Shown here: in pieces, positions 24,271 through 34,513 of the stretch
How the letters are laid out: each line of letters begins with the position of its first letter
How positions within the stretch are numbered: position 1 is the stretch's first letter
Source: an uncultured Prevotella sp.
Lineage (GTDB): Bacteria; Bacteroidota; Bacteroidia; Bacteroidales; Bacteroidaceae
Length of the DNA: 64,000 nucleotides
Assembly (NCBI GenBank): GCA_934281565.1
Contig: CAKQXI010000001.1
Span: 1 to 64,000, forward strand
Direction of reading: 5' to 3'
Position numbers and translations under genes: made by a program
The notes under the pieces: model-generated
What the model was told of the DNA's origin: nothing
Databases searched by the model: none
Seen by the model: only the letters and a program-made list of their open reading frames with translations

Positions 24271-25287
24271 ATGGACAAATATACTATCATATCACCAGAA
24301 GCCAAGGGTTCGTTTGCAGAGCGTCTCGGTTTCCTTTATTTGGCATTAGGCAACTATCTAGACAAAGAGAACATGGAGAATCGCCATCTACAATATAGCA
24401 AGGTGTTCCTTAGCGATTCCCAGAACCAAATAAGCATACTGAAAGAGGCTTTCTTATATAGGGAGTTTCTTTCCAAGGAGTCTTGCACTATCGTTGAACA
24501 ACCGCCGCTCAACGGCAGCAAGATAAGTCTGCTCGTCAAGACCACGGACGACACCACCCCTATTATTTTCCAAAGTATCCGCCTCACTGAGGAGGAAGTG
24601 GAAAACAAGAACTCGTATGCGCAGACTTGGATGCTCTTTGACAAATACTTGAAAACGATAGAGGGCAAGGACTTGACCATGGAGCGCAATCTTGTGAGAA
24701 CATGGATTTACGTAACTAACATCGATGTCAATTACCAAGGCGTTGTAGAAGCCCGCAACGACATCTTCCGCAAACAAGGACTTACATCCAAGACTCATTA
24801 TATCGCCAGCACTGGCATCGGTGGGGCTACCCCGACTCGCCATGCGGCAGTAGCCATGGACTTCCTCACCATTCCCGACATCAAGGAAGAAGACAAGAAA
24901 TATCTCCAAGCATTGGATCACCTCAATCCCACCCATGAATATGGCGTGGCTTTTGAACGAGGAACTCGTATTACCTTGTCTGCCAAACGGCAGTACTTCA
25001 TTTCTGGTACGGCAAGCATAGACAAGCATGGCAACATACTTTACCCCGGTGACATCGTAAGACAGACAGGCAGACTATTGGAGAACATAGGAGCCTTGCT
25101 GAAAGACGGTGATGCCACCATGAACGACATCCAGTATTTCATCGTCTATCTACGTGACATCTCTGACTATCAAACCGTAGAGCATTTGATGAACCAGTTC
25201 TATCCACAGATACCCCATATCATTGTCGAGGCAAAAGTATGCCGACCCGGATGGTTGATAGAAATGGAGTGTGTCGCAGAAAAGTAA
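24271..25287 (+). CDS. RidA/YjgF-fold protein, chorismatase-like
   Basis: A 338-aa protein, far longer than single-domain RidA (about 130 aa). The size and arrangement recall chorismatases (FkbO/Hyg5/XanB2 type), which have a RidA-like C-terminal domain. Visible are RTWIYVTNIDVNYQGVVEARN near 145-165 and a C-terminal half with YFISGTASIDKHGNILYPGD near 237 and the RidA-like ending VEAKVCRPGWLIEME. Whether it acts on chorismate or is a Rid-type deaminase cannot be decided from sequence alone. It has its own promoter between argF' and the first CXXCH module. Confidence 0.7.
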   Translation: MDKYTIISPEAKGSFAERLGFLYLALGNYLDKENMENRHLQYSKVFLSDSQNQISILKEAFLYREFLSKESCTIVEQPPLNGSKISLLVKTTDDTTPIIFQSIRLTEEEVENKNSYAQTWMLFDKYLKTIEGKDLTMERNLVRTWIYVTNIDVNYQGVVEARNDIFRKQGLTSKTHYIASTGIGGATPTRHAAVAMDFLTIPDIKEEDKKYLQALDHLNPTHEYGVAFERGTRITLSAKRQYFISGTASIDKHGNILYPGDIVRQTGRLLENIGALLKDGDATMNDIQYFIVYLRDISDYQTVEHLMNQFYPQIPHIIVEAKVCRPGWLIEMECVAEK

Positions 25288-25305
25288 ATTTTCTCCATAA
25301 TCATG

Positions 25306-25335
25306 ATTGTTTTTCGATTAATTTGCGTACTTTTG
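25306..25335 (+). promoter_or_regulatory. Promoter of the plus-strand membrane/CXXCH module
   Basis: ATTG (25306-25309), an 18-bp spacer and TACTTTTG (25328-25335), followed by the ATG at 25357. A fair match to the consensus. Confidence 0.6.
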
Positions 25336-25356
25336 TACACAAATTAATCATAAACA

Positions 25357-27027
25357 ATGAAAGACTTAATCACTAAGTACGGAGTCTATATGCTCCTTTT
25401 GCTTTGGGCGATAGCATGCTTTGCTTTCTTCCAATGGTGGTATCCCTATCACTTTTTCTACCAAGAACAAAACCAGTTGTTCCTTTGGTCAACCGATTAT
25501 CTACTTACTTATTTCAACAAGCCTGCATGGCTTGCCTGCCTTGCAGGAGACTTTCTCACACAGTTTTACTATTATCTCTATGCAGGGCCTATCATCCTCA
25601 CCATTGCCTTGCTGATAGTGGGCGACTTCACTCGCCGTGCCTTGCAAGCTGCCGAGATTGAAAGCAAATGGCTGCCTTATCTCATTGCCATTGTGGTCAT
25701 GACAGTAGAAGCATCATTCTGCTTACACTATGATTTCCGCCTGAGCAGTGTGCTGGCATTCGCAGGTGGCGCAGCCACTTTCTGGATTAGCACCACCCTA
25801 CTCAATCATATTCGTATATGGATCCACTTAGAGAACAACTTACGTGAGGCTCCTATGATGATAGCCGGCATGGGACTTCCCCATTGGTTGTCATTGCTAA
25901 GCATCATCATCTGCGTGCCTATCAGCTTTTGGCTCTTTGGTTATGGTGTCTGGGTATATGCAGCCTTGGTATTGACAGGTTGCCTACTCTATGTCAAGCA
26001 ACCCTGCAACTATCTTCGCCTTGGAACCCTTGCCGTTTGTATGTTCTTGTTGATGCTTACCAAGCGATTTTATTATTTAGATTTCGATGAGCTGTATTCT
26101 TATCCGAACATCGGCAAGTTGACCAAGCCACAATTTGACTTGGAAAAGACTTTCGCCGTTGACGATGAATACTATTTCGGCAATTATAATAAGGTGGTGA
26201 AACTCGTGGAGAACGAAGCGGAGCCTAACCAGCAAATGAAGTTCTATTATAACTTAGTGATGGCACAGCAAGGTATGCTCCCCGACAAGTTGCTCTCATT
26301 CAAGGACAATTATTTAGGAACCTTTGAGCATCTTGGTCCTGATACGCCAACGCTCACCATCAAGAGCATCAATGAATTGTATTGGGTTCTTGGCGACATG
26401 ACCTTTGCTGAACGAGCAGCCATATTAGGCAATGTATGCTCTCCCGACAAGAGGAACATCCGAATGATAAAACGACTGGCAGAAATCAACCTTGTCAGTG
26501 GCAATACCGAGGCAGCCAAGAAATATCTTAGAATTCTTGAAAAAACTTTCGTATGGAAGAAATGGAGCACTGCCATCCTCCTTGCCTTGGACAGGCAAAT
26601 CCACACTGGAATTTCGCAAGGCATTCTACGTAAATATAACGAGAAAGCCAACAATACCAACCAGACCGACACAATCCGCAGGAATGACAACGCTCGCACC
26701 ATCATGCAAGAGCTATTGCAAAGCAACCCAGAAAACCATGTGGCTCTCGACTATCTGCTATGTAGCGACTTGCTCTTGAAAGACATGGAGTCTTTCAAGC
26801 AAGACTATGATAGCTTCTGCTATCAGATGGAGAACCCACCCTACGACGTGAAGCTCTATCAAGAAGCACTCATGATTTATCTTGCCGGTACTCATGCCTC
26901 TGCCACAGAATGGATGAAATACATCAAGCGCACCGACATCATGGAACGCTTCAAGCAATATAACCAGCAACGTGGCGACATCACGTTCAACGACACTTAT
27001 TGGTATTATTTCGATAAAAACAACTAA
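25357..27027 (+). CDS. Polytopic membrane protein with soluble C-terminal half (module A)
   Basis: A 556-aa protein. The first 250 residues contain about seven hydrophobic segments; the remainder is soluble and helical, in the style of TPR proteins (LAEINLVSGNTEAAKKYLRILEK). Near the N-terminus YQEQNQLFLWSTDYLL and FLTQFYYYLY are shared with the paralogue at 30267-32069. I believe this is the DUF6057 family, but that name is from memory. It is followed after 2 bp by the CXXCH/PD40 lipoprotein, and the same order occurs in the inverted module, so the two proteins probably work together at the envelope. Function is unknown. Confidence 0.8.
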   Translation: MKDLITKYGVYMLLLLWAIACFAFFQWWYPYHFFYQEQNQLFLWSTDYLLTYFNKPAWLACLAGDFLTQFYYYLYAGPIILTIALLIVGDFTRRALQAAEIESKWLPYLIAIVVMTVEASFCLHYDFRLSSVLAFAGGAATFWISTTLLNHIRIWIHLENNLREAPMMIAGMGLPHWLSLLSIIICVPISFWLFGYGVWVYAALVLTGCLLYVKQPCNYLRLGTLAVCMFLLMLTKRFYYLDFDELYSYPNIGKLTKPQFDLEKTFAVDDEYYFGNYNKVVKLVENEAEPNQQMKFYYNLVMAQQGMLPDKLLSFKDNYLGTFEHLGPDTPTLTIKSINELYWVLGDMTFAERAAILGNVCSPDKRNIRMIKRLAEINLVSGNTEAAKKYLRILEKTFVWKKWSTAILLALDRQIHTGISQGILRKYNEKANNTNQTDTIRRNDNARTIMQELLQSNPENHVALDYLLCSDLLLKDMESFKQDYDSFCYQMENPPYDVKLYQEALMIYLAGTHASATEWMKYIKRTDIMERFKQYNQQRGDITFNDTYWYYFDKNN

Positions 27028-27029
27028 AC

Positions 27030-28493
27030 ATGAAACGACTACACTCATTCATATTATATATAGCGACATTCATGCTGCTATGCTCTTGCACAGCCACCCA
27101 TGAGAACGCCATCGAGAAAGACAGCCTCCCTGCCATCTATCCCGACTATACCAATATCACCATTCCTGTAAACATCGCTCCATTGAACTTCTTGGTGCGC
27201 AACACCGATGTCACCGATGTAGAAGTCATTGCTTCTTACGATGACATTCCAGAGCATTCACTCTCCGTTACGAACAATGACAACAAAGTGAAATTTGACT
27301 TTGACGAATGGAAAGACTTTATGGAGAAAGCCATGGGGAAGCAAGTCAAAGTGCAAGTCTATACCCATGACACCAACAAGCAATGGACTGCATACAAATC
27401 TTTCACTTGGACGGTCGTGAACGACAGCATAGACCCTTATCTTACCTATCGCTTGATAGAGCCTGATTATGAAGTATGGAACAAGCTGCAAATCAAGCAA
27501 CGTTGTGTCGAGAACTTCGATGAAAAGGTTCTTGCCGACCATCACTTACAAGAAAACCGCTGCATGAATTGCCATACCTTTGGCAACCAAGACCCTCGTT
27601 TGAGCATGGTATATATTCGTGGTAAGAATGGAGGTGCCATATTGAATAGGAATGGGAAGCTACGCAAGTTAGACATCAAGAACGACTCCTTGATTTCAAG
27701 CAGTGTCTATTATGGGTTCAGTCCATCAGGCAAATATATCACTTTCTCCACCAACATCATCATCCCTGCCTTCCATGCCAATCCCTCCAAACGACTGGAA
27801 GTGTATGACACCAAAAGTGATGTCTATGTCGCCGACCTTGACAACAACCGTATTATCTCCTCGCCCTTGACCAGCGACAGCACTCAGTTAGAAACTTTCC
27901 CTACTTTCTCGCCCGATGGCAAATATATCTATTATTGTGTGGCAAACCGCAATGGCTTGCAAAGCAAGAACTTAAAAGGTTTGCAATACGCCTTGGTTCG
28001 CATCCCATTCAATGAACAGAGCGGCAAGTTCGGCACACAAGTAGACACCCTATATAAGGAACGTTCCGTTTGTCATCCCAAGATAAGTCCAGACGGAAAA
28101 TATCTTCTCTTTACCGTTGCCGACTATGGCACGTTCCCTATCTGGCACCCAGAGGCTGACATCTATATGATGAACCTGCAAACAAGCAAGGTTGATAGCC
28201 TCAGCATCGTGAACAGCAAGAAAAGCGATACCTATCACAGTTGGTCACACAACAGCCATTGGTTTGTCTTCGCCAGCAAGCGTGATGACGGACTTTATGG
28301 CAAGCCTTATTTCTGCTACATCGACCGCCAAGGCAAGGTTCACAAGCCTTTTGTCTTGCCACAAGAAGAACCTACGTTCTACGATAATTGCCTCAAGAGC
28401 TTTAATATCCCAGAGCTAAGTCGTGGTCCTGTTCCATTCAATGCCATCGACATTGAGAATGCGATGAAACAACCGATTGAGAAGTTCAAATAG
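27030..28493 (+). CDS. Lipoprotein with CXXCH motif and PD40 beta-propeller (module A)
   Basis: A 487-aa protein with signal peptide and lipobox LLCSC (C20). Residues 30-150 form a beta-rich domain. CMNCH (178-182) is a single c-type haem-binding type motif. From about 215 onward TolB/PD40-like repeats carry the typical FSPSGKYITFS, FSPDGKYIYYC and ISPDGKYLLFT. The paralogue at 28768-30270 has the same order. The haem assignment is inferred; histidine-rich surroundings and a second axial ligand cannot be identified. NCBI-like names for relatives include TolB-like or cytochrome-c-biogenesis-like, but no function is proven. Confidence 0.82.
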   Translation: MKRLHSFILYIATFMLLCSCTATHENAIEKDSLPAIYPDYTNITIPVNIAPLNFLVRNTDVTDVEVIASYDDIPEHSLSVTNNDNKVKFDFDEWKDFMEKAMGKQVKVQVYTHDTNKQWTAYKSFTWTVVNDSIDPYLTYRLIEPDYEVWNKLQIKQRCVENFDEKVLADHHLQENRCMNCHTFGNQDPRLSMVYIRGKNGGAILNRNGKLRKLDIKNDSLISSSVYYGFSPSGKYITFSTNIIIPAFHANPSKRLEVYDTKSDVYVADLDNNRIISSPLTSDSTQLETFPTFSPDGKYIYYCVANRNGLQSKNLKGLQYALVRIPFNEQSGKFGTQVDTLYKERSVCHPKISPDGKYLLFTVADYGTFPIWHPEADIYMMNLQTSKVDSLSIVNSKKSDTYHSWSHNSHWFVFASKRDDGLYGKPYFCYIDRQGKVHKPFVLPQEEPTFYDNCLKSFNIPELSRGPVPFNAIDIENAMKQPIEKFK

Positions 28494-28501
28494 CAAAACA
28501 T

Positions 28502-28565
28502 ACCTCACTAACATCACACGACACCACACTTTTTCTTTATAATAAGTGTGAGGTGTTAGTGAGGT
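28502..28565. terminator. Imperfect long hairpin between convergent modules
   Basis: ACCTCACTAAC (28502-28512) pairs with GTTAGTGAGGT (28555-28565). Inner parts CACACTT and AAGTGTG add further pairing with small bulges. Two more hairpins follow at 28687-28707 (8-bp stem) and 28708-28730 (7-bp stem). They lie between the stops of the two convergent lipoprotein genes and may end both transcripts. No gene is seen in 28494-28767. Confidence 0.6.
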
Positions 28566-28767
28566 GTTATATTCCACATATCACATCATATAACTACCTG
28601 TATATCAAAATATTAAATAGCATTCAGTGAGGTATGAGATAGAAAAGCCAAGCTGAATGGCATGAAATCCTAAAATCATCCTTGATGACTATCTCTGTTA
28701 GATAGTCAACTGTCCATACCCTCGACAGTTGCCTGTCATACATACGCAGTCATACAAGTCTTGTCAT

Positions 28768-30270
28768 TTACCTTACTTTCGTAGGTATTCTCTTGTCACC
28801 AAGTATTTCATTTCCTGCCGACCGTGCATCAAACTCCACAGGCTTAGATGTGAAATCAGGCGTATTATAAGAATCCAGCAGTTTGTCATAATACTCTTTC
28901 GGATTGCGCTGTGGAAGCAAGAAAGGTTTCGTGACATTGCCTTTATCATCAACCGAAGCCAAGTAAAGACGAGTGTAAAGCCCATCACCACGGCGAGAAG
29001 TAAAGACAAACCAATGAGAGCCAAGGCTCCAATTGTGCCAGCTCTCCGTATCATCGCTATTGGCAGCAGTGAGCGGATGGGCTTGTCCTGTCCTTAAATC
29101 CAGCAACCAGTTGTCTGCTTCCTTGTGCCAGATAGGGAAACAACCATAATCGCTCATGGTAAACATGATGTACTTGCCATCGTATGATGGATGAGGATGG
29201 GTAGCACTCTTTCCCAAGGCACGAGCATTGAAGATAGTATCCACACGGTCGCCAAACTTGCCCGATGCTGCATCAAACGCTATCTTGCAGATATTATACT
29301 TGATGTCCTTATAGCCACTTGGGATAGGCTCTGCCGTAGAAGAACAGAAATAAAGCGTCTTTCCATCGGGCGAGAACACAGGATAAGTCTCATAATGGTC
29401 CTTGGTCATCAAGAGCGTATCAAGTATCAGCTCATGCGTCTCTGGTTGATAGACGAACACATCGGATGCTTGGTCAAAGACCTCGATACGCTCACTGCGA
29501 ATGGCATGAAAGCTCTGGTGAGTCTGGTTGGTGCTATAAGCACAATACTTGCCCGATGGATGCCAATAAGGATACACCATTGAGCCATGCAGAGAGTCGT
29601 TCTTTGCTTTCAACCATTCTCGCTTGCCATGCTGTTGCACCAAGGTTGCACCATGGTCACCACGAACATGGAAAGTGAACTGGTCGGGATTGGTACGATT
29701 TGCCGTATGGCAATTCAAGCAAGCTCCGGGAGCAACCGTATTCTCCAAGATAGCCATCTCATCAAAGTTGCTTAGATTGCGCTGGTAAATGCCCAGCTTG
29801 CCATATACCTCATAGCCCGGAGCAATGCGACGATAAGTCAAGCCCCAGTCATCAAGGGCATAACGACTGACATGGATGTCGAAATCCTTGTATCGAGACC
29901 ACTTGCCATCTTGTTCAACAGTAACGGTAACCATCAATTTGCCACCTTTATTCTGTTCCAATAATTCATGCCATTCATCAACATCGAAGTCGGCATAGTC
30001 ACCGTTGGAATGAATTTCCCCAGCTTTCGAGCCTTTCACAACGACATCCATCGTCTCGACCTCATCCGCCATATTGAAATCAAGCGGAGCTATGCCTACT
30101 GGTATCGTCACCCCAACATAATCAGGGAATATTTTCGGCAATCGGTTTACCTCTGTCACATCCCGTGGAGTGGAAGAACAAGCGGCAAGCTCCATCAACA
30201 ATACGCATTGCAAGGTTGCGATGACCCCATAAAATATCTTTTTCATCTTCGTAATGCTTTCCTTTATCAT
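28768..30270 (-). CDS. Lipoprotein with CXXCH motif and PD40 beta-propeller (module B)
   Basis: A 500-aa paralogue of 27030-28493. The lipobox is LAAC (C31 from the first ATG), and an inner start at 30246 would give a more typical signal peptide. CLNCH (184-188) is the haem-type motif. PD40-like blocks include WHPSGKYCAYS, FSPDGKTLYFC and YDGKYIMFT. Near the N-terminus LPKIFPDYVGVTIPVGIAPL matches LPAIYPDYTNITIPVNIAPL of module A. The first ATG overlaps the stop of the upstream membrane gene (ATGA), so translation is coupled. Confidence 0.82.
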   Translation of the reverse strand: MIKESITKMKKIFYGVIATLQCVLLMELAACSSTPRDVTEVNRLPKIFPDYVGVTIPVGIAPLDFNMADEVETMDVVVKGSKAGEIHSNGDYADFDVDEWHELLEQNKGGKLMVTVTVEQDGKWSRYKDFDIHVSRYALDDWGLTYRRIAPGYEVYGKLGIYQRNLSNFDEMAILENTVAPGACLNCHTANRTNPDQFTFHVRGDHGATLVQQHGKREWLKAKNDSLHGSMVYPYWHPSGKYCAYSTNQTHQSFHAIRSERIEVFDQASDVFVYQPETHELILDTLLMTKDHYETYPVFSPDGKTLYFCSSTAEPIPSGYKDIKYNICKIAFDAASGKFGDRVDTIFNARALGKSATHPHPSYDGKYIMFTMSDYGCFPIWHKEADNWLLDLRTGQAHPLTAANSDDTESWHNWSLGSHWFVFTSRRGDGLYTRLYLASVDDKGNVTKPFLLPQRNPKEYYDKLLDSYNTPDFTSKPVEFDARSAGNEILGDKRIPTKVR

Positions 30271-32069
30271 TGTTTAGTAGTCTTGAGAACATAATGCCAA
30301 GCATTGGTAACGTATGGCTGTAGGTTGAGCATCGGGTCATTGGGATTAGCCATATAAGTACGGATGAACCCAATGGTGTTGTTCACCGTCTGCGCATCCA
30401 CGCTGTAAGGGATGGAACGAGGGTCGCTGTGTGTCTTCAACCAATTGCCTATCAATATCTCTTGGAAAGAACGAGGAATATGATTATATCCTACATCTTT
30501 GCCCAAAGGATAGTATTCCATAAAATGCTCCAAGTCACCTTTCAGCAACTCATAGCACATCAAATACTCATACGCCATCTTGTTCTCCTTGCTGTTCAAG
30601 AACAGGAAGCCCAGCATCTGGTCCATTTCCTTGTCACTGAAAAGAGCATCATGCCTCTTTTCACGAAACTTTCTCAACTTGCCATAGACAGGATGACGGT
30701 TGATAGCTTTCTCGTTTCCGAGCAAAGCCATCGTCTGCTCCGCCCAAGTATGATAGAACAAAGTCTTTTCCACTCTGCGCAACAACTTGGCTGCCACGGC
30801 ATAATTGCCATTTATCAACTCACATTCTATAATTCTACGAGACAAACGAGTGCTCTTTCGGAAATTAGGAATAGCTTCCTGTGCCTCGAATACATATCTT
30901 TCGGCATCATTCACCATACCAAGTCGATAGAATATCTCTGCCGTTGATACAGGAGAAGTCATATTGGGCACGAATGTAGGAAACAGTCCCTCCACTCCAT
31001 TCTGGAAGAACTCAAAAAGACGGTCGGGCAGTTGACCTGTCTGGCTCAAGGCTAAGTTGACACAAGACACTCCCATCGGAGTTATCGGTTGTTTCTTCTC
31101 TGCCTTGTTGATAATCTTATCCCATTGCTCCGTCCTCACGTAATACTCGTAATCAAGCATATCATACAAGACAGGGTCGTAAAAAGTCTTGATGCCAAAT
31201 ACCGTTGCTATCACCAAAACCAAATATGCCAAGACCATTACGACCTTGGATTGCTGTAACTTCAATAGTATCTCATTCTTGACGGTAACGCATCCTAACA
31301 ATGGTATGATTACAAATATCGCCATCACAACTATTTGCAATCGTGGCACAACACCCGGGAAACGATAATAGTTAAGACCTGCAAAGATACGATATAACGG
31401 ATATTGCAAACCTTGGGTCACCAATAGCATCCATGCCATGGTCAGTATCAAGATACAAGCTGCATAACCTATGGCGGAAAGTACGTTCTGTCTTTGTACT
31501 CCTTTCTTGATAGTATCAGCCATCAAGAACACTGCATATACCAAGACCACGGAACCCAGACACCAATATACCAAAGCTGTTGTCACCAGTTCATACACAA
31601 CCAACACCAATCGGTTATGCAACCGATTATGTATCCAAGCCATTCCCAAGGCTCCCCATAAAGCAATGCCAAAAGACAGCAACACACTGATGTCGCCCAT
31701 ATAGCACCACAAGGCTATACTTGGAATAAAACTTAATAAATAACCGGGGAAGTCGTGCTTGGCACCAAACTGCCTCATCAAGCCCCAAGTTACTCGCTGT
31801 ATGCCTATCATCAGAAGTGCGATGATACAAGCACCTACTACATAAAGATAGTAAAACTGCACCAAGAACTCAGAGACATAATCAGCCAATCCTCCCGGCA
31901 ACATCAATCGGTTTACAAGATAGTCGCTATCGAAAAGGAACATCTGGTATTGTTCCTGATAGCTTAGTGCGCTCAAATAAGGCACAGCCCAGAATATGGC
32001 AACTGTCACTCCAAAAATGAGCGACAGTATCCATTTCCAAGACTTTACCACAAAAGGTTTCATTTTCAT
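30267..32069 (-). CDS. Polytopic membrane protein with soluble C-terminal half (module B)
   Basis: A 600-aa paralogue of 25357-27027. About eight hydrophobic segments lie in residues 1-290, then a helical soluble region. YQEQYQMFLFDSDYLV and FLVQFYYLYVVG correspond to the matching stretches of module A. A late FLFLNSKENKMAYEYLMCYELLKGD resembles the TPR-like part of the other copy. It starts 14 bp behind the GH2 gene, so it is probably in the galactan-degradation transcript. Its stop overlaps the start of the CXXCH lipoprotein gene. Possible name DUF6057, from memory. Confidence 0.8.
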   Translation of the reverse strand: MKMKPFVVKSWKWILSLIFGVTVAIFWAVPYLSALSYQEQYQMFLFDSDYLVNRLMLPGGLADYVSEFLVQFYYLYVVGACIIALLMIGIQRVTWGLMRQFGAKHDFPGYLLSFIPSIALWCYMGDISVLLSFGIALWGALGMAWIHNRLHNRLVLVVYELVTTALVYWCLGSVVLVYAVFLMADTIKKGVQRQNVLSAIGYAACILILTMAWMLLVTQGLQYPLYRIFAGLNYYRFPGVVPRLQIVVMAIFVIIPLLGCVTVKNEILLKLQQSKVVMVLAYLVLVIATVFGIKTFYDPVLYDMLDYEYYVRTEQWDKIINKAEKKQPITPMGVSCVNLALSQTGQLPDRLFEFFQNGVEGLFPTFVPNMTSPVSTAEIFYRLGMVNDAERYVFEAQEAIPNFRKSTRLSRRIIECELINGNYAVAAKLLRRVEKTLFYHTWAEQTMALLGNEKAINRHPVYGKLRKFREKRHDALFSDKEMDQMLGFLFLNSKENKMAYEYLMCYELLKGDLEHFMEYYPLGKDVGYNHIPRSFQEILIGNWLKTHSDPRSIPYSVDAQTVNNTIGFIRTYMANPNDPMLNLQPYVTNAWHYVLKTTKQ

Positions 32070-32083
32070 TAGGAGATTTATGT

Positions 32084-34483
32084 TTATTCAGTCGTGATAT
32101 TTACAGCACCAACGATGTTACGTTGCTTGTCCGTTACTTTCAAGGTAATTGTTCCTGCTTGTTTGGTGCTCTGGACTGTAACCACCAACTTGCCACTGAA
32201 CAGCTTCATCTGTGGCTTGGTGAATGGTTCGAGCGATGTAGCATCACCATTGCAAGCTGCTTTGAAAGTTCCTGCGCCAGATACTTCAAATGTCAGTTCA
32301 TCATCGAGAGTAGGACACTCATTGCCATCCTTGTCTACCAAAGATACAGTGATATAACTGAGGTCATTGCCATCCGCCTGAATTGTCTTTCGGTCAGCTT
32401 CCAACTTCATTGCCACAGGAGCCGATGCCGTATGAATAGACTTCTCACCTACCTTATTACCTGCCTTATCATAAACAACGACCTTGACTTCGCCAGGCTG
32501 ATATACAACGTTATTCCAACGCAGGCGATAACGGTCTAAGAGAGTTATGTCATTCTTGGTTATCTTGCCTTGGCTCTTACCGTTTACGAAAAGCTCTGCC
32601 GTAGGATAGTCGGTATAGCAATAAACAGGGGTAACCTGTCCTTCACGACCCTCCCAGTTCCAATGAGGCAAAAGATGAATGGTATGTTCTTTCTTGTTCC
32701 ATACACTGCGATACAAATAGAAACGGTCCTTAGGAATACCAGCCAAATCGACAGCACCAAAGTAACTGCTTCTTGATGGCCAATATGAATAGTAAGGTGT
32801 AGGTTCGCCCAAGTAGTCGATACCCGTCCAGATAAACTGTCCGATAGTCCAAGGACGATCGTCTTGCATCTTGAAGTCTACATCAGGGATATTGCTCCAG
32901 CCACAGTACTCTACATCATAGCTGGAACTCTGACCGTCTGGATAGGTTTTCATAGGTCCCATCTCCACAGGGAACTTATATACTCCACGGCTGCTCACGG
33001 TAGAAGTTGTCTCCGAGCCCAAGAGGAAACCTTGCTTGAGTTTTGGGAACAATGGGTCATAGAGATGAGTGCGATAATTGAAACCCGGAACATCCATGGC
33101 ATCATAGAAACCACACTTCTGGCATCCCTCTGGTTGGTCACCACCACAGGTAACCGTGCGAGTAGGGTCTAATGAATGGCAGAACTCCGTCATCTTCTTC
33201 GCACGTTCAGCTCCTTCTTTCTTCCATTGTTCAGGAATTTCATTACCGATGCTCCACATCACGATGGAAGGATGATTGCGATGACCAAGTATCAAATTGG
33301 TAAGATCCTTGCGCCACCAATCGTCATAAAATCTGCCATAACCATTCTTCACCTTTGGCTCTTTCCATCCATCAAAGCTCTCTGCCATCACCATCATACC
33401 CAAAGAGTCACACACATCCATCTGCATCTGGGAAGGCATATTGTGAGAGGTACGGATGGCATTGACACCCATATCTTTCATCAACTTTATCTGGCGGATA
33501 ATCGCTGCTTTATTGACCGCAGCACCAAGAGGACCTAAATCATGATGCAGACAAACACCATTAAACTTCATGGATACGCCATTGAGTTGGAAACCATGCT
33601 CCTTTGTTATGGAGATTGTACGAATACCCACCTTTTGGGTCGTCTTGTCTATTAACTTCTTACCTTTATATAAATAAGTCTGTAGAAGATAAAGATGGGG
33701 AGCATCTACCGACCATAACAGAGGATTATTGATGGAGAATGTTACTTGTGCGTTTCCACCATTGCCAAGCAAAGAAGTCTTGGAAGCAACAATCTGTCCG
33801 TCCTTATCGCTCAATAGGTATTTTACAAGAAAGCCCTTGGTTGTAGCCAATCCATCAATTTTCGTATTGATGCTTACCTCTGCCTTGTTTGACGAAGCAC
33901 ATAAAGTTCGGAAGAATGTACCCCAAGGATTGATATGCTCCTTAGCTGTAAAGATGACACTCACGGGACGGAACAAGCCAGCACCAGGATACCATCGGCT
34001 ACTTTCTTCCAAGTTCTGAAGTTTCACCAAGACCTCGTTCTCTCCTACCTTTACATACGGAGAAATATCCAAGCGAAAGGCATTGTAACCATAAGCCCAT
34101 CTGCCTGCTTCCTTGCCATTGATATAAACCACAGGTTCGGACATGGCTCCATCAAAATAGATTTCTGCTTGCTTATACCCTTTAGGCATCTTAAAGGAAG
34201 TTTTATACTCACCCTTGCCTATCCACGGCAGACCACCAGAGCGACCTGTATGTTCCATCGGTTTTGTCTGCCCATCCTGCTCAATAGCAAGATATTGAAT
34301 ATCCCACTTTTTATCAAATGGACCTGCAATAGCCCAATCATGGGGCACTGCAACCTTAGACCACGAAATGCCATCATGAGAAAATTCCCACAATGGCAAG
34401 TTTACTTCCTTTCGCTCTTGCGCCAAGCACACGGAAGATAGTGCCAGCGCAAAAGCCATCGCTGTATTTCTATAACTAACCAT
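32084..34483 (-). CDS. Glycoside hydrolase family 2, beta-galactosidase-like
   Basis: A 799-aa secreted enzyme (signal peptide to about residue 21, ending VCLAQ). GH2 sugar-binding domain (about 25-180, with VPHDWAIAGPF), Ig-like middle domain, then the catalytic barrel. The acid/base glutamate is in WSIGNEIPEQ (E415) and the likely nucleophile in LLGSETTS (E491). Two further C-terminal domains of the DUF4982 and GH2-C-terminal type follow. It should release galactose from oligosaccharides made by the GH53 enzyme encoded 30 bp upstream. Specificity among beta-galactosidase-type activities is inferred from that neighbour. Confidence 0.9.
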   Translation of the reverse strand: MVSYRNTAMAFALALSSVCLAQERKEVNLPLWEFSHDGISWSKVAVPHDWAIAGPFDKKWDIQYLAIEQDGQTKPMEHTGRSGGLPWIGKGEYKTSFKMPKGYKQAEIYFDGAMSEPVVYINGKEAGRWAYGYNAFRLDISPYVKVGENEVLVKLQNLEESSRWYPGAGLFRPVSVIFTAKEHINPWGTFFRTLCASSNKAEVSINTKIDGLATTKGFLVKYLLSDKDGQIVASKTSLLGNGGNAQVTFSINNPLLWSVDAPHLYLLQTYLYKGKKLIDKTTQKVGIRTISITKEHGFQLNGVSMKFNGVCLHHDLGPLGAAVNKAAIIRQIKLMKDMGVNAIRTSHNMPSQMQMDVCDSLGMMVMAESFDGWKEPKVKNGYGRFYDDWWRKDLTNLILGHRNHPSIVMWSIGNEIPEQWKKEGAERAKKMTEFCHSLDPTRTVTCGGDQPEGCQKCGFYDAMDVPGFNYRTHLYDPLFPKLKQGFLLGSETTSTVSSRGVYKFPVEMGPMKTYPDGQSSSYDVEYCGWSNIPDVDFKMQDDRPWTIGQFIWTGIDYLGEPTPYYSYWPSRSSYFGAVDLAGIPKDRFYLYRSVWNKKEHTIHLLPHWNWEGREGQVTPVYCYTDYPTAELFVNGKSQGKITKNDITLLDRYRLRWNNVVYQPGEVKVVVYDKAGNKVGEKSIHTASAPVAMKLEADRKTIQADGNDLSYITVSLVDKDGNECPTLDDELTFEVSGAGTFKAACNGDATSLEPFTKPQMKLFSGKLVVTVQSTKQAGTITLKVTDKQRNIVGAVNITTE

Positions 34484-34513
34484 ACTTTATCTTTTAGTTT
34501 ATTATTCTTTTAA

